The translations under genes and the position numbers were made by a program. Under the pieces are notes generated by a model. It searched no databases. It saw only the letters and a list, made by a program, of their open reading frames with translations, and was not told the DNA's origin. From Tenodera sinensis (lineage: Eukaryota; Arthropoda; Insecta; Mantodea; Mantidae), in assembly GCA_030765045.1 (NCBI GenBank), contig CM060963.1:68905117-68969116 (forward strand): 64,000 nucleotides of DNA. Direction: 5' to 3'. Positions 11,941-23,165 of this stretch are shown in pieces. The first letter of the stretch is position 1, and each line of letters begins with the position of its first letter.

Positions 11941-13499
11941 TTAAATGTTTTCATCTATGAATATAGCCAGCTGGTTGCCAACTCTGGTCGTGTTTACAGT
12001 TTTTTTAAGAGTCTTTTGTGCCGTCTGTGTCAGGTTGCGTAGGAATCGTGCTCTGTGTATGGGTGGTATCAGTGTACTGAGTATTTGTGTTATTGTCGTG
12101 TTTGTGATGTCGCGTATGTATTTTGTGATGTTGTGTTGTATGTTTTTGAGTTGGTCTTGCAGGGACTTGATTTGTTGTTCGGATTGCGTGATTACGTTTT
12201 GGAGTGTGTTTACTGTTTCACGTTTTGTCATTTCTTTCTTGGTTTCTGGGATTTTGGGGAAGTTTGTCTCGGGCCAGTCAGTCACGTGTTGTGGTTTTGG
12301 TGGCGTGGGGATGTTATGAGGGAAGATGTAGGTCTTGGCGGTGTGTTCTGGTTGTGTCGGGGGTTGTCTGGGGTACATCGGGCATTTTACTTGTCCGGTG
12401 TAGTGCCCGTTCTGTCGGCAGGTAGAGCAGTAGGGGGTGCTGTGTTTGATGGGGTGGTTGCACCGTGTTGTGTCCGAGCTATGTCCGCAGTGAAAACATA
12501 TAGGTTGTTGCGTGCAGTTTTCTTCGTGATGTCCGTATTTTTGACATTGTCGGCATGGTACGTGTCTGTGTGTGTTTGGAAGGCTCCGCCCTGAAAATTT
12601 GTTTTTCAATGACGGCGCCTTCTTTCAGTATGGTGTTGATTGTCGTGATGCATGTACTAAATATGCGTACCAGTTGTGTTTGTCGGTTTAGGCTTATGAT
12701 TCTAGATACGCGTGTTATTTGTGGATATGTGTCACGTATGCTATGAAGTATGTCTTCGTCTGTGATGTCATATGGAATGCCTTTAATTACTGCGGTCAGG
12801 GTTTTTCGTGTTCTAGGTTCTTCGTCAGGGTTGGGTGTGGGTCTGTTTCGTGGTGGGGAGTTTGCATAGTATGCATACTTCCCAAAGTTGTGTATGGGGA
12901 TAGCTTGTGAGAATGTCACGGCCTGCTGTTGGTTCCTGAAAGTTAAGGCAAATGTGTTCCGTTGTAGTCTCTGTGCATGGTAAAGTGAGTCGGTATTTTG
13001 GTGCGTCTTTGTCATGAGGCTCCTTATGAGCCACGTATTTTGTTTGTCTGGGTGGCAATTAATTATGTAAAGGGTAAAGTACCCATGAGGTGTGGGTGGT
13101 ATGTATGTTGTTGTTGTGTTTTGCGTGTGTGTGGTCGTGTGGTCGAGTAGTGTGCTTAGTCGGTTTCCAAGTTGTGTCGTTGATTCTAGGCTTGTGTCTG
13201 TGTCGTGGTCTGCTCTGTCGGGTGCTTGGGAGGATGAGCTGCTGCTGGAGCTAACTGAATGTGTGCGGTGTCGTCTTGTATGTTTGTGTGACTTGCTAGT
13301 TGTCGGTGTAGGTGTTCGTGTTGGTGTTTGTTGTGTATGTGTGTCGTGTGTTTCATCGTAAATCATTTCCGTTTCACTAATTGATGATGAGGGTGCAGGT
13401 TCGATAAGCGGCGGTGAGTTTTTCTTTTTTGTCAGGACGCGTCGGCGGTTAGTTTTGGGATCTGGGGGTTTAGGAGGTTTGGCCGTAGAATGACACTTA
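11941..13499 (-). pseudogene. Jockey-type ORF1 (gag-like) protein, 5'-truncated and frameshifted
   Basis: ORF1 proteins of jockey-type LINEs bind RNA and form the transport particle. The first part (13499-about 12585) has a Ser/Thr/Pro-rich, low-complexity N-terminal region with an SSSSSSSS run, then an RRM/PRE_C2HC-like domain (about 12800-12590; TAVIKGIPYDITDEDIL). A frameshift near 12580-12600 moves reading to the frame ending at 11941. That frame carries three zinc knuckles: CRQCQKYGHHEENC, CFHCGHSSDTTRC and CSTCRQNGHYTGQVKC (about 12555-12410). A likely coiled coil follows (SEQQIKSLQDQLKNIQHNI), then a stop. No start codon is present because the insertion begins inside the ORF. About 520 codons remain. 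Confidence 0.82.
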
Positions 13500-13510
13500 T
13501 AACAAAGGCG
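13500..13510. repeat. Target-site duplication, 5' side of the half-LINE
   Basis: Exact copy of TAACAAAGGCG at 11542-11552. Confidence 0.85.
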
Positions 13511-16375
13511 CAAGGTCCCTTCCTATTTCCATGTTTTCAAGTTAGTAGACGGGCCAATGAAAAACAGCTGGGCAGGTTGCAGTTTGGGGCCGTAATTTGA
13601 CAAACCTTTTGTAGGTAATAAAGCAAATTTATTAATCAAGCTTTAAAATTTTAACCTTTTAATTAACTATTATTGCGATCCTACCGAAACTGGTACATAT
13701 AATGGTCGAGCTAGGAAAGAGATGTCTAAATACATTCCCATACAGCTAATCTTATCCAAGATTCTGGTTTTGTCCTGAAAGTACGAAATTCTTTTAACTC
13801 AATATACTTTAACCGGGTTGGTCAAATCGGACATTGAATGAAAGGGGTTACATTCAAGTGAGCCCGCACAGAATGAATGAGTAATAAAAAGAGCAGTAGT
13901 AACATATTTTTCTCTTCATTCTCTCTCACTCACTCAATGTCTTTCTCTCTCTCTCTCTCTGTCTCTCTCTCTCTATTTTGCCGACATCTCATAAACTCAA
14001 GCACCTATAGATACCAAGCTCAAAATAAACAAAACAAATCACACATTTAAGAATCTGGGAACAAGTTTAGTTACGGGATATAAAAGTGCGGCATCGTAAA
14101 ATGAAAAGACACACAAAAAGGCATAATTCCAGTATAAGTGACTCATAAGTAGCAGAGCTTCTAGTTGTTACACATGTAGAAATTATTACCTTAAAGCCAT
14201 TCTGAGAAATAGGTTTTTTCTCGGCTGCATTATTAACTGGAATCACGCCATGCAAGTGTTTCAAGACATAAAAGAGCTTAATCCTCTTATTCCTTTATCA
14301 TATCGTGTTCAGTAAAAGCATCTTATGTGAATTAAGTACAAATTATTTCACATTTCCTTAAACTATTGAGCTTTACTTACGCTGTTGTTAAATAGAATAA
14401 CACTTTTACACCTAAAAAGGCAACACTTGGTTTAGCTTTCATATACCTAAATTTCTTTATTTACTATCGTTATTTTCCAAGTTTTACTAGAAGTGGCTTA
14501 TACAATACTTGTTTTGTTATCTTCTTCCCGTTTGCCACTGTAGGAACATTCACCGAAGTGATTTAAATTAGATGATAGGGTGAAGAGGGGTAATTTATAC
14601 AGCGGGTAATATGAATAATGCTAAGCATTTGGCAACATTGAGACAAAATCCGTAACACCAGGTTGAGAAGTGATGCATAATTAAGAATATGTGGTATTTG
14701 TAAACTCTCTTTCAATATATCAGAACCTTGAGGGTCAACTGGAAGTGTTTGGAAATATTTTTAGGGCGGAAAGTATGCAGCAAACTTAGCATTATTAGTA
14801 GACTATAATATTTCACTTCATTTAATTAAGCTTTTGAAGAATCTGTAGTATTGTAGAGAGCTGGGTATAACTTCTAAGCGGTTAACGGGTGTCTTAGCAC
14901 TTGTTAACCCGACTTATGACGCATTCTAGTGTGTGAACTTCGAACTGTGATGCAATTACGTTTGTTAACTCGCGGGGAAATTTAGATAATGTGATGCGGA
15001 AAATGATAACACAGCTTTAAGCTCTTGTAGCAATTTATAAATGATTATTTGCAACTCAGTATTTAATTTCAGATGTTACAAGAAAACGCTTGCTGTTCCA
15101 CCTTCCCCTCTTCGCACTATCCACACATACTCGCAGTGCGCACAGATTGCAAGCAAAAGAATACCCACTTGTCCCAGTTGTAGGCAGTCTTCACTACCAT
15201 ACTAACAATACGTTGTTTTATTTTATTAGATGTATCTCTGGTCCATGGAACCCCATTCAGCAGTTTTAGTCTCACATCAAATCCGTAAGAATGACATTTT
15301 TTGTGCCATATGGGCCTGGCAGTATTCCAAACTCCACAATCACAAAAAGCGATAAGTACTGGTAATTCACCTATCTGATAAATGCCGAACACTGGGAAAA
15401 ATCCCGATTAACACAATACTATAAAATGCAGTTGAAAGAAATATCAAGCGGATGGTGTTTACTTTTGATTTGTTGCATCAACAGCTACTATTATGACACC
15501 GCAATTTGTCTGCAAGGTCGGCTGACCTCACGGCAAAGGAACGAGTTCTACTGGCCACCAACACTCTCTGGCACAATGAAGAATCCGGATGTATGTCCAT
15601 CCGAGGCAAATTCCCATTGAATGCAAAGTGTTTGGACACTCCCTCCGTGTCGTCGGCTGCGGGATTCAAACTCGGGTACATGTTCTACGTTGACAACAGC
15701 TGCAAACACTGCTGATGTTAACCATCAATAAAATGATCGTGGGGAATGTCCTGAACTGGTAAGTTCTACTTGTACAGATGTTCCTTTTAAGTCTTGGAGT
15801 AACACTTTGCTTACGGAGCTAAGTTATAAAATATAATGGCAAAAGGGCATCTCTGTAAATCTAAACGAAGCCAAGAAAACCCGCCAGTGAGCTCGCATTG
15901 AAGAAGTTATGAGCTACAGAAAAAAAGCTATAGTCATATTCTTTTTTGTGTAGAAATAATTGCCTGCCCTCCTCTATGAGGTTTATTTTCTACAAAAAAT
16001 AATTTTTTAGAATTCTCTTAAATGTGTAGCTCAGAAGCAAAGACAACGAGCATCGCTGGCCAGGGTTTTACTGAGAGGTTCTGTAATAAATATTCTTTTT
16101 TAATTTAAATAAAAAAAGAGCTCCAAATGTACTCTCGGTTTCCTTGGTTTCAGAGATACTAACGCAAATAAACGCTGTAAGATTTCTGAACTGGTAATAG
16201 TAAACGATCCTGAAAGTATTGCCTGAAGTTCAAAGTTCCCTGAAGTTTCCCAACCCAACTAATGGGTAAATGTAATGCACATTAGAACTGGAATGTTTCA
16301 AATGCCACTTAAAGCTTGCGCTTTGAGACATATGGCCGCAGGAAAAAAGGCACACACACAGATATATATTATATA

Positions 16376-16376
<1 letters not shown>
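13511..16376. other. Intergenic, nothing firmly recognised
   Basis: Contains the CT tract listed separately. Around 15505-15690, minus strand, GAGTTTGAATCCC looks like a box B with a GC-rich follow-on, possibly a worn SINE, but box A is not visible. Confidence 0.4.
13922..13974. repeat. (CT)n microsatellite
   Basis: About 50 bases of CT-rich repeat with interruptions. Confidence 0.9.

Positions 16377-16436
<60 letters not shown>
16377..16436. repeat. (CA)n microsatellite
   Basis: About 60 bases of pure CA. No flanking resemblance to the high-copy repeat was found. Confidence 0.97.
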
Positions 16437-16438
<2 letters not shown>

Positions 16439-17836
16439 TCAGTGTGTAAGTGCAGAAAATGTGACAACTGGTACCTTATGAATCCATTAGGGTGTGAGCT
16501 TTTCTTTCTTTCTTACTCTAATAGTTTTCCCTAGTGTAGTTTGTGCTCGGTCGTAACTACGCCGCGAAATGAAAAACGCCTGTCGGATAGGCTATCCGTT
16601 TTGTAACACCTCAATGCACGACCTACTGGCCCAGATAATGTGAGATCAGTGGACTATCAGAAAGTTTTTGAACTCAGTTCCGATACAGCACTCGTTACCC
16701 GTTAACAGCATTCGTTTGACTGATTTCTGGCCCGTTATCTTCCTCATAAAGGCAGTTAACGAGTACAACATGGTGACGAGGATCTCTTGTGAGATAAAGT
16801 GATGAGGTATATGAAGACTAGTTTCTTTAAGCATAAATATGAAAGCTTGGGGCTTGCAAACTTGTTTTTACGTTATGAATTAATGGCTATTTTATGCCAA
16901 CGTCAGCCAATGTGAGTGCTTACATTAGATGAAATGAAATCAATTTATATGTTTACATTATTCTCACGTTTAAGTTTCATTGCTAATTATTATTATGATA
17001 TAAGGAGCATATTAGAGCCAATCTGGTAACTATCGTTGCCATCGAACTGCGTTTATTGACATTAAAGAAGCGAGTACTGGGAAATACCAACCGCACGCCA
17101 TACTGTCTGCAATCAAATCTTTAGACTTAGAGATCATTCAGCCTGCAAGATCGTGCGACATTCGCACTGCACCACACGAGCAGAAACAAAGGAAGGCTGG
17201 AGACTGCGCGAAACGGAAACGATGTTGACCTACAATCTGAGGTGGTGATTCATTCGTTATAAACTGGAAGTACCACATAGGTACTGCAATTAAATGTCCA
17301 ACTGTCGATATCTGGTTCTTATCTAGAGGCAAAGCACGTAGTTGTTTATGGACAGAATCTCAAAGCAGAGAGATCAGTTGATCAGGATCTGAAACATAGG
17401 GTGTTAGGGCAAGTGTGACACAGGAGATTTCAACGCCAGACAAACGCGAAACATTCTGCTATTGCTACCCAGCACATACAATTTAATGATATGAAAATGT
17501 GTCAAAATATGAAGATATGAATACAAAACAGAATATTATGCAACATGTATTTTGAAGCTAAATAGTTTATAGTTTTAACGGTTTGGAGCAGGTCCTCTTC
17601 ATAACTTTAAAAAATAAAGGCTTTGTAGGCGTTGACCATATTTAATAATAAAATAGCACATGAAATAACAAATTACCCGAATTTTCGGATTTTAATCTTT
17701 GTGAAACCTTAAATTTTGGGAAGGGGAGAGAGAGAGAGAGAGAGAAAGTCTGTGCTGGCTGCTTTGCCCTTTCTTAATACTAAATATAAATGGTACTTAA
17801 AGCGCCGGTTCACGACGTAAAAATCCATCAAGAAAA
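16437..17836. other. Intergenic, nothing recognised
   Basis: Only the short GA tract listed separately stands out. Confidence 0.5.
17725..17747. repeat. (GA)n tract
   Basis: About 22 bases of GA. Confidence 0.9.
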
Positions 17837-18557
17837 ATCTGATGTGTTGCACTCACATGACTTTCTCTACTCTTGTACTAACCATTCTCACAAACTCTTA
17901 TTCCCATATCTTCTTCGTGTTAGTGCAGATAAAGATTTGTAGAAATTATGTTATTGCCTATTTCCTTGAAGGTGCAAGAGGAATATTAGAATACAGTAGG
18001 CTTTGAGCGATAGTCAAGTATTTGAAAGCTTTGAGATCGCGTTCTCTTTGCACTCTTAACATATAAAGAATGAACAACGATGTTCCATTTCACGAACGTT
18101 TTAACTTTTCTGCAACTGACACAAATAACAAGGAATATCTCCGAAATGGTTCAACCTACAAAAAATGTATTAGGGCATAAATTGTGTGTTTTAGCGAGAC
18201 CTACATTTTTTGTACAGTACGATTTGCTCTATCTCCTATGGTTTACCAATTATGCAAAAGTCATCCAGAGTAAATAGGACTTCATGAGCTATAGCCAGAA
18301 AATTCAAGATATACATTTTTTTGCCATAAACATAGCTCAAACATATGGCATTTTAATCAAAACCGTTTGAGCCATTTTCAAGAAAATTAAAATGTTTTTA
18401 AACATTTTCCATGTGAAGTGTAGCTTAGGTTGGGGCTATTTCCTTCATCTTCGAATCGCATCCTTAAGACATTAAACTGAAATACCAACTTTGGTTTTTA
18501 ACCGAATTTTAGTTTTTGAGTTATGCTGTCCACTGACTGATAGAGTGACTGATAGAG

Positions 18558-18637
<80 letters not shown>

Positions 18638-18768
18638 CCTTTTTCTAAAAATGCTTTTGGAGTTGGATGCAGGGAGTCTCAAAACATATGTTCGGTAAAA
18701 TTTTGACATCGAACTTTTGGGTGGAATACAATACTTCCTCTACTTATCTACCAGTAGAGAAAGTAAAA
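17837..18768 (+). mobile_element. High-copy HINE-like repeat, full-length copy (A)
   Basis: This is the best single reference copy (932 bp). It begins ATCTGATGTGTTGCACTCAC, where ATGTG and CACAT can pair, followed by the subterminal ACTTTCTCTACT. Near the 3' end CTCTACT-TATCTACC-AGTAGAG forms a 7-bp hairpin, and AGTAGAGAAAGT just before the terminal AAAA is the inverse of the 5' motif. The interior includes TCCGAAATGGTTCA, TTTTTGAGTTATGCTGTCCAC and a (CA)n tract. It has no coding capacity. Subterminal inverted repeats, a 3' hairpin, an internal microsatellite and absence of an obvious target duplication are features of HINE/DINE-1 (non-autonomous Helentron) elements. That class assignment is an inference; a MITE cannot be excluded. 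Confidence 0.75.
18561..18636. repeat. (CA)n microsatellite inside copy A
   Basis: About 76 bases of pure CA lying between the GAGTTATGCTGTCCAC block and the 3' block of the repeat. Confidence 0.98.
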
Positions 18769-20544
18769 AGGGCACTTAATTTCGTAGTAAGCGACTATCA
18801 CATAAAGGAAAAATGTACTACATTTACTCAACTGTAACTGACATAATGGGCATATTGACTCAGTTTTTCTAGCTGTATTTCATAGATAACTCCAATAGTT
18901 CATTATAAATCTCGATGGAATGCTGAGGGTAATCATTTTAAAAGCAAAATACCATAAATATCACAAAATATGACTAATCGCACATCTGAGACCATGTGAC
19001 AAATTTCAACTCGTTATGTTTAATGTTTTATTTCTCTTCTAAAACTGAATTACCAGGTATTAAACTGTGTGATTGGTTCGTGGGAAATCTCTTAGAGGAA
19101 AAGAAACAACAGCAAACCGAAGCGGATATATATTAAGGTACCATTTACCAAAATATCTGCTCTAATACGCCTACCACTATGTATAAAGCAACTCATTATA
19201 GATGCGGTGAAATTGAGCGTCCCAAGACATTAATAATGATAAATAGGGTTCTTTATACAGCTATCACGAGATGGGGTCATCGCAAGTTGCCTTTCACAAG
19301 GGCAGAGTGTGGCATCATTGCGCGAGTACAGTGACAGCACAAAACACACAAAAGGTTGTCCTACTAGCATAATGTCTCTCCAAAGTGTTCAGAGAGTAAA
19401 CCGTTTCCAGTTGAAAATCGAAATATTCACGTATTGCTAAACTTGTACAAGAATATTTTACTGCAAATGGTGGCAGTATAGAATGAAGTTATACAACAAC
19501 GTTGTCTACAGCGTTGTTGCATCGACTGTACCTGGTCTCCTCTGTGTTGTGATCACGTGACAGATTGACCCCTCCCAATTCCTATAGTCCATTCTCCTCA
19601 ACCTTTTGCACCACGTATGAAGGTTCGCTCCCTGATGGTAAAAGTACAAAGTGTAAATTTAAAATTAAGTTTTGCTTACCAATCAGTTTCATGGTTAATT
19701 GTATCATCACTACCGACTGCCTACTTAATCTAAAACTCTCCTACAGTGACACTGATGAAGATATGATTAACATGTATGTTTCAGCTATGTACTCTCTTCA
19801 GCCCCTATAATGAAATGCACTCTCTGATTATGCTCCTGTAAATATTCATATATTTTACAAGTGATAACTTAGTCCTCTTTCCATTCCAACGGCTGTTTTC
19901 GATGGAATATTATAACTGTTATTTATCCTTTGGCACTGAATCTAAGCTTTCACACTCGAGATATATCAAGTTATTTAGTTTGAAATTCTGTTTAATTTTA
20001 GTCGTCATTTATATTGTGACGAAATGTCAAGTAGAGTTACTTTTTCTGTTACTTTATTCTTCTTTCTAAAACTTAAGCACAAAAAACAGTTCTGATTTTA
20101 TATTGTTGATAACAGTCTATAGTTGTTTGTGACCTTATAACTCACACCAGTTCCGTCTGTTCTTGATACATTTTTCTGTCTTTCAGTTCTCACTGGCTAT
20201 CAATCTGCTGGCTTCGACGATTACACTCACTAAAACAGTTACCTCGCTCAACACTCAGGATGCCATCACAAAACAACTATTCCCTTTGTCTAAAAAACTA
20301 GCATCTCTCGCCGTCGCGCACGCTTTTTAAAGGGAGGATGACGTAGCATGAATTTTTCTGGAAATGTACCTCTTTCTTGACACTCGTCGTTCTCGAAATT
20401 CTTTGTTCTGCCGTGCTCATTATTGCGTGTTCACTTGCCACGAATCGAGTGAGACAGCTTGATCTTCTCTCTCCTTCACAATATGTATTCACGCGCGCGC
20501 GCGCACACACACACACGTTCACTGTCATACTTCCAGACTCTAAT
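18769..20544. other. Intergenic, nothing recognised
   Basis: No supported feature apart from the short CG/CA tract near 20490. Confidence 0.5.
20491..20516. repeat. (CG)n(CA)n tract
   Basis: A short alternating CGCGCG run passing into CACACA. Confidence 0.9.
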
Positions 20545-21240
20545 ACAGCTTTACGTAACCTTTGCGAAAGAAGAGGGTTGAACGTACCGCTTTCCGCTTT
20601 GCGAGGACTATGCCACTCTAACTCTCAGACGTGCATTATGGCGGTTTGGTTATAGGTACATTGCATTTGATTTCCGAAAGCACTTTCAAATCCTATGCGA
20701 TAAACATCTGTTCCTTAGTGACTTCTTTGATACTGCTTACATATCAGAAGTCTATCAATATTTGGCGGCAAAGCCGTAGTGCATAGCCTTAGAAGATCTA
20801 CGAAGTGATCGTCGCGTAACCTATTGCGATACAGACTTTTAATATAGTTCACTTTAGAGAAACTGTTTGCAAATATGTAGAGCTATACCTGTCATAACAC
20901 TATTATTGCAAATGCTTGTTTCTCTATCTGCCTCATTATAATCGACATAAGCATTTTGAGAAATTGCCTTATTGCTATTTTATATTGGAATACAGTAGGC
21001 TTTAAATAGTAGTGCAATGTTTTAAGAACTGGCTGCTATATGATGCCTTTGAAATTATACTCTTTTGCAAGGCCAGGAGATAAAAAACCGAATAACGTAT
21101 TTCTACTTGAGAAAAATGTAAGTATTGGCAAATGCAAACGAATGCTAAAGAATACCTCGGAAATGGGTAACTCAAAAGAAACCATTTATGCATACAGCAT
21201 CCAGAATGAACAGGTCTTTTGAGGACATTTCCGTAAAATT
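20545..21240 (+). mobile_element. Older member of the high-copy repeat family (I)
   Basis: This stretch is paralogous to 53940-54465 plus 56149-56420. Shared strings include TTTGCGAAAGA, GACGTGCATT, GAAAGCACTTTCAAAT, AGTCTATCAATATTTGG, GATCGTCGCGTAACCTATT and ACAGTAGGCTTTAAA. From about 20985 on it also resembles the middle of the young copies (GAATACAGTAGGCTTT, TCGGAAATGGGTAACTC). Its 5' half differs from the young copies. It serves as an empty-site comparison for the dimer at 54466-56148. Confidence 0.65.
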
Positions 21241-21999
21241 TCAGTTATGTCATAGACTCGTCTGTTTGCGACCGCCAATGGATATTGACTATCTCGTTGT
21301 GAGCTGATTTACCCTCCGAATGAAAGAGGAGGTGTGGAATAGAAGCTAATTACTTAAGCATCTCTAAACAGACAAGGTTGGACATCGTTGTTCTACTAAG
21401 TATGGGTAACAATCCTGGCTAAAGAAAAATTTCCACTCTCTACCTGGGAATGAAACCAGAAACCTCTAGGTTTGGAAACTAATACGCCTACTACCAAACG
21501 GCAGAGGTATTAAAATAAGATGTTCATATGCTTGTATTGCTGTTTTTGCTGTCAAGGAGAATGCAATAGCTAATTTGTGTGGACCAGTAGATATACATAG
21601 AAGCTGAGGTCACTCTGTGTGATAAACGCTAGGGTACCATTTTTCAATCGACCTTGGTGTTGAGAAACGCGAGAAGAAAAAATTGCCAATTAGCTGTGGG
21701 TGTGGAACAGAACTCTAAAAGCAATAGCTTCTTTGCTGTCAACTCTATCCGCTAAGCAGCAAGTTTATCTGTCTTGCTCTGGTCCACCAGCATGCTCTCA
21801 TCTCTCAAGCATTTTGCCTCTCAAGTGGTTACAAGGAATTTTATCTGTGAAAAGCGTGACGTGTTCGTCAAACATCTTAGCGGCATAATAAGCCCTAATT
21901 ATGTGGATGTTTGAAAAAAAAATGATAGCAATGCTATTAGCTTTCGCTTCATCTTCCTGCATGCTTTCGAAAATATTAGCCCTTATATCAGCTACTAAA
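21241..21999. other. Intergenic; possible worn coding relic on the minus strand
   Basis: On the minus strand at about 21990-21700 a broken frame includes KMFDEHVTLFTDKIP, faintly like the 'F-LFTDH-P' start of an LTR-retrotransposon RNase H. This is too weak to call. At about 21440-21510 a tRNA-like remnant on the minus strand (GGTTTCATTCCC) may be an old SINE. Confidence 0.25.
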
Positions 22000-22031
22000 C
22001 ACACACACACACGCACGCACGCACGCACGCA

Positions 22032-22096
<65 letters not shown>
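22000..22096. repeat. (CA)n microsatellite with CG variants
   Basis: About 95 bases of CA including an ACGC sub-block at 22012-22035. Confidence 0.97.
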
Positions 22097-22101
<5 letters not shown>

Positions 22102-22319
22102 CTCTCTTTTTCTCTCCCTCCATCCTTCTTTCTTCCTCTAGTCTGGAAACCAGAGAGGAATCTTATTTTCTTTTTGCCTAGTCTATGGTTATGGACTTTT
22201 AATCAAATTATTCTTTTTTCAGCTTCACTCACTTACTGAGGCGGTGAGGACGGCTTATTTGATGACTAAAATACTAAATTTATACAATTTGTATTCTCTT
22301 TACCTTCACTGTCTGTTAC

Positions 22320-23165
22320 GTAAATTAAGTAAAACTATTGAATTCCACCCACTCGATGTCTAGAGTCACCGGAACTATATGTTTTGTTTCACCCTCAACC
22401 TAAAAAACGCATTTTTGAAAAAGGTCGTGTGTGTCCGACTGTGCACAGCATAACTCAAATACGATAACCTGGTTAAATACAAAGCTTAGTATTTAAAATG
22501 AGCATCTCAAGAATGGGACAAGGTTTCCAAGAAATTCTCCCACCATAGACCATCCTTCTTATGGGGCACTTTTCGAAAATTTTTATTTCCTTTAAAATGG
22601 TTCCAACAATCTTGATTAAAATACGTTATGTTTAAAATATTTTTGTGACAAATGAAAAACGACGCTGTCAATTGCTTGGATCACATCAGCGTCACCGGTG
22701 TGTCGGAATTTCGTTCCGCAGAAGTTACTTTACATGCCAGTAAATCTACAGACATGGAGCTGTCGTTTTTAAGCACACTTAAAAACCACCGGTCTGGACC
22801 GGATTTGAACCCGTGACCTTGGGATCAATAGTCCAGCGTCTAACCAACTGAACCACCGAGACCGACAGTAAGCCGCAAGAGACAGCTAAAATCCTGCTTC
22901 ACAAAAATGTAGACCTCTTTAAAACATACAATTCACACATTTTTTTGTCAAGCAAATCACTTTGGAGACATTCCTTGTTATTCGCCGGAGTTTTCCAATT
23001 TGCTCAAATAGGAAGTCGTTAATTCATTTTATTCCTTGGCCAAGGAGAGAGAACGCAATTTCAAAGCTGTCACATAACGACCAACTTTAAAAGATTTGAC
23101 TATCACATAAAGCCTACTGTATTCCAATATTCTTCTTGCACCTACAGCAATAATTTCTGAATCCA
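22320..23165 (-). mobile_element. High-copy HINE-like repeat, copy H, split by a SINE
   Basis: In reverse orientation the landmarks appear in order. ATTGAATTCCACCC and ATGTTTTG (3' region) lie at 22335-22400, CAGCATAACTCAAATACG at about 22448, and AAATGGTTCCAACAATCTTGATTAAAA at about 22595. After the SINE at 22657-22866 come AAAAATGTAGACCTC, GACTATCACATAAAGCCTACTGTATTCC and TCTTGCACCTACA. About 60 bases of repeat expected at the SINE junction are absent. The extreme 5' end was not found. Confidence 0.68.
22657..22866 (-). mobile_element. tRNA-derived SINE, family A, nested in copy H
   Basis: On the minus strand the head has box A (GGTTCAGTTGG) and box B (GGGTTCAAATCC), followed by the family body: GGTTTTTAAGTGTGCTTAA, GGCATGTAAAGTAACTTC and GACGCTGATGTGATCC. 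The copy ends at GACAGCGTCG without the AAACAACA tail seen at 2326. No target duplication is apparent. Confidence 0.8.

Larger units (their letters stand above)
11553..13499 (-). mobile_element. ORF1-only jockey-like LINE retrocopy
   Basis: A 1,947-bp insertion bounded by identical 11-bp target duplications. On the minus strand it opens inside ORF1 (5' truncation), runs through RRM-like, zinc-knuckle and coiled-coil regions to a stop at about 11941, then a roughly 390-base 3' UTR with two hairpins and an ATTC-type tail next to the duplication. There is no room for ORF2 (endonuclease and reverse transcriptase). Because the tail and both duplications are present, the missing ORF2 cannot be explained by later deletion at the ends; the RNA was probably already ORF1 plus 3' UTR when it inserted. 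The arrangement recalls mammalian HAL1 half-LINEs and the gag-only HeT-A elements of Drosophila. Confidence 0.82.

Noticed and set aside
11945..13361. Plus-strand open frames of up to 179 codons opposite the half-LINE ORF1
   Set aside because: Antisense shadows. The minus strand carries the zinc knuckles and the RRM-like domain, and the plus-strand products are Val/Cys/Phe-rich with no motif.
21798..21990. LTR-retrotransposon RNase H on the minus strand
   Set aside because: Only one short resemblance (VTLFTDKIP) followed by stops; not enough to name.
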